NCBI GenBank assembly: GCA_027563935.2
Contig: CM050450.1
Location: forward strand, 4,881,957-4,945,956
Direction of reading: 5' to 3'
Source: Costus lasius
Lineage: Eukaryota > Streptophyta > Magnoliopsida > Zingiberales > Costaceae
Length of the DNA stretch: 64,000 nucleotides
Positions within the stretch are counted from its first letter, which is position 1. Every line of letters begins with the position of its first letter. Shown here piece after piece: positions 60,138 to 64,000 of the stretch. Under the pieces are notes generated by a model. That model had not been told where the DNA came from. It saw only the letters and a program-made list of their open reading frames with translations, and searched no databases. A program made the translations under genes and the position numbers.

Positions 60138-61330
60138 TGTCAGGGCCCGGTCTACCCGGTTCGGCCCAAGCCCACGTGCCAGCCCAAATAAGGGAATAAT
60201 CGGGTCAAAATGGGGCGTTGACCCCAAATCAAAGACAACCGAAGCTGTTGCTTCGTCGTCGCACGCGCCGAACGCGAATGGATCGCGCGGAGTAAAGTCG
60301 GCGGACGCGTGCGGGACTTCGGACGCAGCAACTCGCGACGCGAGTTCTTCGGCGTCTTCGGCAGCAGCGTCAGAAGCGGACGGCGGCGGGAGAATCGGGC
60401 ACAGATGCCCGAAATAGAGGCGGCGGCCTCGATCTTTAAAAGGGAGCTCGGGGAGCTCGGCAGAGGGGGATCTCCACGGACGAGGCGAGCGAACCAGATC
60501 GGGGAGTGAGCTTTGAGCGAAGAGAGGATTGAGAGAACTGTAGCCGGTCGGCGAGTGGCTTCCGGCGAGGGAGGGAACGAGGGCACCGATCAGCGGATCG
60601 GCGGTGAGGTTTGTAGTTTATTTAGGGAAATAAACGAAGCTTTCCTTCCACCTTCCCTCTCTTCTGTTCTCCACGAGGCGACGTGATCCTCTGTAATCGG
60701 CGGCGACAGACGGACGAACGCGGCGGCGAGCGTTCGTTCGCGTCGAAGAAGACGAACAGTAACGTTCGAACGCGGCGGCGTTCGAATCGAGGCAAAAGTC
60801 AACATCGACGGTGGTCAACGCGATTTCCGGGTTCGATTTCGAAAACGAAATCGAAATCGACTGACGTCAGGCGGACGTCAGCGTGCAGATTCGGCGAAGC
60901 GGGAGTCAAAATTGGCGGCGCGAATTCGAAATCGAAATCGATTTCGCGTGCCGACGTCAGCGTGACGTCACCTGGAGAACGAGTTCGCGGCGACGGATTT
61001 AATCGGTGGCTGACGTCAGCGTGACGTCAGCAAGGGCGATTCGGCGGCGATTTTCAACAGTGAAAATCAGATTAAAACGATTGTGATTTTGACTTTGGTC
61101 AAAATCAGAGGAGGTAATTAATTTAGGGTTCCGTTCTTTTCCGGATTTCTAAATTGGGGTTAGGGTTTTCTCCGTGCGAATTGTATTTGGGGATAAAAAT
61201 TATTCGGGGAACTAGGGTTTTCGATTTTGGGGCCGGAAACCCTAGGGCGAGTTACGTTCTGGTATTCCGCCGGACGGCTCTAGGAAGCGGATAAGCGCTC
61301 ATTCTAGACCGATCCGACCGGGGCGTGACA
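60138..61330 (+). mobile_element. Solo LTR C with target duplication CATGC
   Basis: Begins TGTCAGGGCCCGG and ends GGGGCGTGACA, 1193 bases, flanked by CATGC at 60133-60137 and 61331-61335. Same family as A and B, head to head with B across a 90-bp spacer. A TTTAAAAG TATA-like word sits near 60436 and AATAAACG near 60628. It carries four exact TGACGTCA palindromes (60862-60869, 60963-60970, 61011-61018, 61022-61029). Confidence 0.9.
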
Positions 61331-61335
61331 CATGC

Positions 61336-61649
61336 AGTGGCACAGCAAATGAAGCGAAGCTTCGCCCACTGCTCAGTGTCACCCTTTAAATGATCCTCAC
61401 TGGATCGCGTCTTCCGCGGTAATCATCACTGCCTTTCTCTTAGCTAACCCTGCAGTCGAGTGACCCGAGTCCGCCGCAAGGAGGACCCATGGGCGTCAGT
61501 TCGACCGCGTGGAGCCCAACACTGTAGAGTCACCGCCGCCTTCCAATGCGCTTTACTCCCCGCCAGGGGCGGAGCCACATAGGGCTCAGTGGGAATAGCC
61601 GTGGGGCAGGTAAAGGTGGGATCTTTGGTGCTTGGAGTAGCCGATCACT
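61336..61649 (+). promoter_or_regulatory. Upstream region of the GDPDL gene
   Basis: Moderately GC-rich; contains CAGGGGCGGAGCCACAT near 61563, a word often seen at the ends of plant transposons. No TATA box was identified. Otherwise featureless. Confidence 0.3.
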
Positions 61650-64000
61650 ATGTTGGCGATGAGAGGTCGGTGGGAGCTGTCCGCTTCAGCCTCCCTTTTT
61701 GCTGCATTCCGGCTCTTGGTCGCGGTGGTGCTTCTTCTGGGTCCGATCGCCGATTCGGCGGAGAACGCCAGCCCCACCGCCGCTTCCCCTTGGTTGACCT
61801 TGATTGGTGCTCCTTTCTGCTACTCTTGTCGCTAATCTTTATTCAAAACATATATTTTTGTTGCCGTTCTCGGTTTCCGATTAATGTTTAATGGAATGGT
61901 CAAACGGTTTCTTTAACTTGTGGTGTTCTTGGGGCTTTACTGCTATGTGAAGATCCACATTGCGTATAATTGTTCGTGCGAAATGGGTGTGAGCAAAAGG
62001 TTCACGTTTTTGTGAGCTCTAGGCGAGCAGGTTAGGCTGTAGCTTTCGTCTCAGTTTTCCTTTCCTTTTCCTTTTTCTCATCACCTTGGTATGATTCCCC
62101 TAGGATGTCTCATGCTTCCTTTAAGATGTTTTCTCTAATCACCTTCTCCAATGTACCTCATCTAACGCTTGATAGATGAAGAAAAGCACCTCCGTATCTT
62201 TAGAGAAGAGATTCACTAAAACAAAATTTCGTTCATGATTACATTTTGTTTGCAAGTCTCATAGTTATTTATATATAACTTAAAACACATGTCCAAGTCT
62301 ATAAAATGGTAAACTATAAAATACAGTTAATATGATGTCGCAATATGCTTTAGGAACCAATTGGTACAAAAAAACATTTTTATAGACAACTTGGAACACA
62401 TTGCAGTCTTAGTTTCTCTTGAAATATCAATATTCAATTTTGACGAAATTAAAGAGGACTGTACAATTGAAGCCCTTTGCAATTTTCAATTTATAGAATT
62501 CATTTATGAGGTCATTTATTCAGGAATGTGTCTCTCTTCGCAATGGCTATTTAGAAATGTATTTTGACACGTGATTTTGTATTTCTGCCATAACTTTTTC
62601 GTCGAGAATCTAAAAGATACCATTCAAGTTTGTCTACAAACTAGAAGAAAAAGGCATTCTAACCATGTATTTTTCATTTATTTGACTTGATCCACTCCGA
62701 AAAATAAATTTAATCTCTTTTTTTCAACAATATGAAGCAAGTGAAAGGTTAATGTGCATTACAAATCATTCATTGCTTCGATATTTTGCTGGTAAACATC
62801 CTTAATCCCTAGTTAATTTGTTATTACTATAAGCTAGTACACATTTATCTATTAAGTATTTCACAGAGCAACAAAATACATGAAAGGAGTAATTAAATTA
62901 AGTGAATAACTTTTTTGGCCATATATGATTTTTTTTGGTGCCTTTTATGTCTATTGAAACAAATAAATGACAGAGTTGATATTTGTCAAGGTTATCAGTT
63001 GTATAATTGGTCTCTGACACTGCAAGAACTTGACAGAGCTTTCATACTGTTAACATTTGCAGCTTTAATTTCTTGCTGTTTTAAGTAACTTAGTGTCTCT
63101 GTTCCTAGTGCAGGTGACACCCCTATGGTTGTAGCCAAGGGTGGTTTTTCAGGGATATTTCCTGATTCAAGTTCATCTTCCTATAAATTTTCGTATTTAG
63201 CTGGCTCACCTGATACAATTTCATGGTGTGATGTGCGGTTGACAAAAGATGGGAGTGGCATCTGTCTGCCTAACCTATTATTAGATAATTGTACAAACGT
63301 GAGACTGGCTTATCCTAATGGAAGCACAAAACATATTGTGAATGGCAAAACGACTGCAGGCTGGTTTTCTGTTGACTATGATATGAAAGATTTATCATAA
63401 GTCTCGTGTAAGTTGAGCAAATGAGTTATTTCTTCCTCATAATTGCTTTGCTACTCAATTAAGGAAACGTATACTATTTTTCAAAATTTTTAAAGTAAAG
63501 TAGGTGCTACACAAACATTTTGGGACTCATTCATCGGGCAAAAAGGGCACCCTACACGAATTTTTGACTTGTCTAGAATTTCAACTGCAGTTTTTAATAT
63601 TAAACTCTTTATAATATTCAATTTATTGCCACTACTATAACTTTATATAGCTTGATTGCTAAACATCTCTCCTATCTGTGCACTAATCTTCTATCAATTT
63701 CCTAATAATCTGGGCAGTGGCACAAGAAATGTTGTTTAGAACTAATAAGTTTGATGCGAGCTTATTTCCAATTCTTAATGTAGAAGATTTGGTTGCAGAA
63801 GTTGGTCCAGTGCCACTTTGGTTAAATATACAGGTACTTTAATATATATCTTTCTAGTGGATATACAGTGCCACTCTTCAGATTCAGCTGAGTTCAGCTC
63901 ATTCATTGCTTTTTTTGCTACAGAATGATCTATTCTACAGACAGCACAATTTGAGCATGAGGAAATACCTGCTTTCTCTATCAAAACATGTCAGTCCAAA
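61650..64000 (+). CDS. Glycerophosphodiester phosphodiesterase-like (GDPDL/SHV3-like), 5' part, with in-frame stop
   Basis: Exons seen: 61650-61806, 63114-63407, 63718-63833 and 63924 to the window end. Exon 1 encodes a signal peptide (FRLLVAVVLLLGPIADSAEN); MLAM or the following MRGRW could be the start. Exon 2 continues with MVVAKGGFSGIFPDSSS, WCDVRLTKDGSGICLPNL and TTAGWFSVDYDMKDLS. Exons 3-4 give FRTNKFDASLFPIL, PVPLWLNIQ and FYRQHNLSMRKYLLSLS. The order is that of plant GDPDL proteins, GPI-anchored cell-wall proteins with two GDPD-like domains needed for cellulose deposition and root-hair growth. In exon 2 codon 63398-63400 is TAA where the family has a glutamine, so the frame is interrupted; the gene is either a pseudogene or carries a sequence error. 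It continues beyond the window. Confidence 0.85.

Overview
This is a nuclear genomic window from a flowering plant. Long introns with GT-AG borders, an AT-rich background broken by very GC-rich first exons and single-exon genes, and many plant transposon remnants point to a non-grass monocot. A Zingiberales-type genome would fit, but that is inference; no species-diagnostic sequence was seen.

Layout. 1-2.7 kb: decayed remnants of a subtilisin-like protease gene and a hAT transposase, then a 20-bp satellite. 3.0-9.13 kb (+): sixteen exons forming the C-terminal part of a conserved plant C2/MUN-like protein, with one frameshift and no recognisable 5' exons. 10.5-22 kb: a VQ-motif gene cluster with one gene on + (11.7 kb), two on - (18.7 and 21.4 kb) and an orphan 3' tail (10.6 kb). 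These are arranged as an inverted duplication whose spacer is filled by a solo LTR, a hAT-type element with a perfect 8-bp target duplication, a CCGATA-rich repeat and AT-rich tandem repeats. 22.5-26.4 kb (+): a MYB-CC (GARP) transcription factor of the MYR/PHL type. 29.7-30.9 kb (+): a UBC8/UBC28-type E2 ubiquitin-conjugating enzyme. 31.8-40.4 kb (+): an 11-exon P-loop ATPase whose second intron carries a plastid rps7 insertion and a Copia fragment. 44.7-48.6 kb (-): a small protein with an EAR-type LDLNLGL motif. 49.6-51.6 kb (+): a single-exon VIP5/RTF1 homologue of the PAF1 complex, head to head with the EAR-motif gene. 52.9-53.1 kb: an orphan frameshifted SWIB-domain exon. 53.5-54.2 kb: two MITE-like hairpins. 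55.0-61.3 kb: three solo LTRs of one family (each with TG...CA ends and a 5-bp target duplication) surrounding a two-exon Hev b 5-like acidic protein gene. 61.65-64.0 kb (+): the 5' part of a GDPDL (SHV3-like) gene, with a premature stop, running off the window.

The genes do not form a pathway. Several have nuclear regulatory roles (VQ proteins, MYB-CC factor, VIP5, possibly the EAR-motif protein) and one acts in ubiquitin conjugation. The distinctive content is structural: the mirrored VQ duplication with a lost member, four solo LTRs with intact target duplications, clusters of TGACGTCA palindromes in two of those LTRs, an intronic plastid insertion, and three coding lesions (C2/MUN-like gene, SWIB exon, GDPDL gene). 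Exon boundaries were placed by hand from splice consensus, reading phase and remembered family sequence; no alignment was run.
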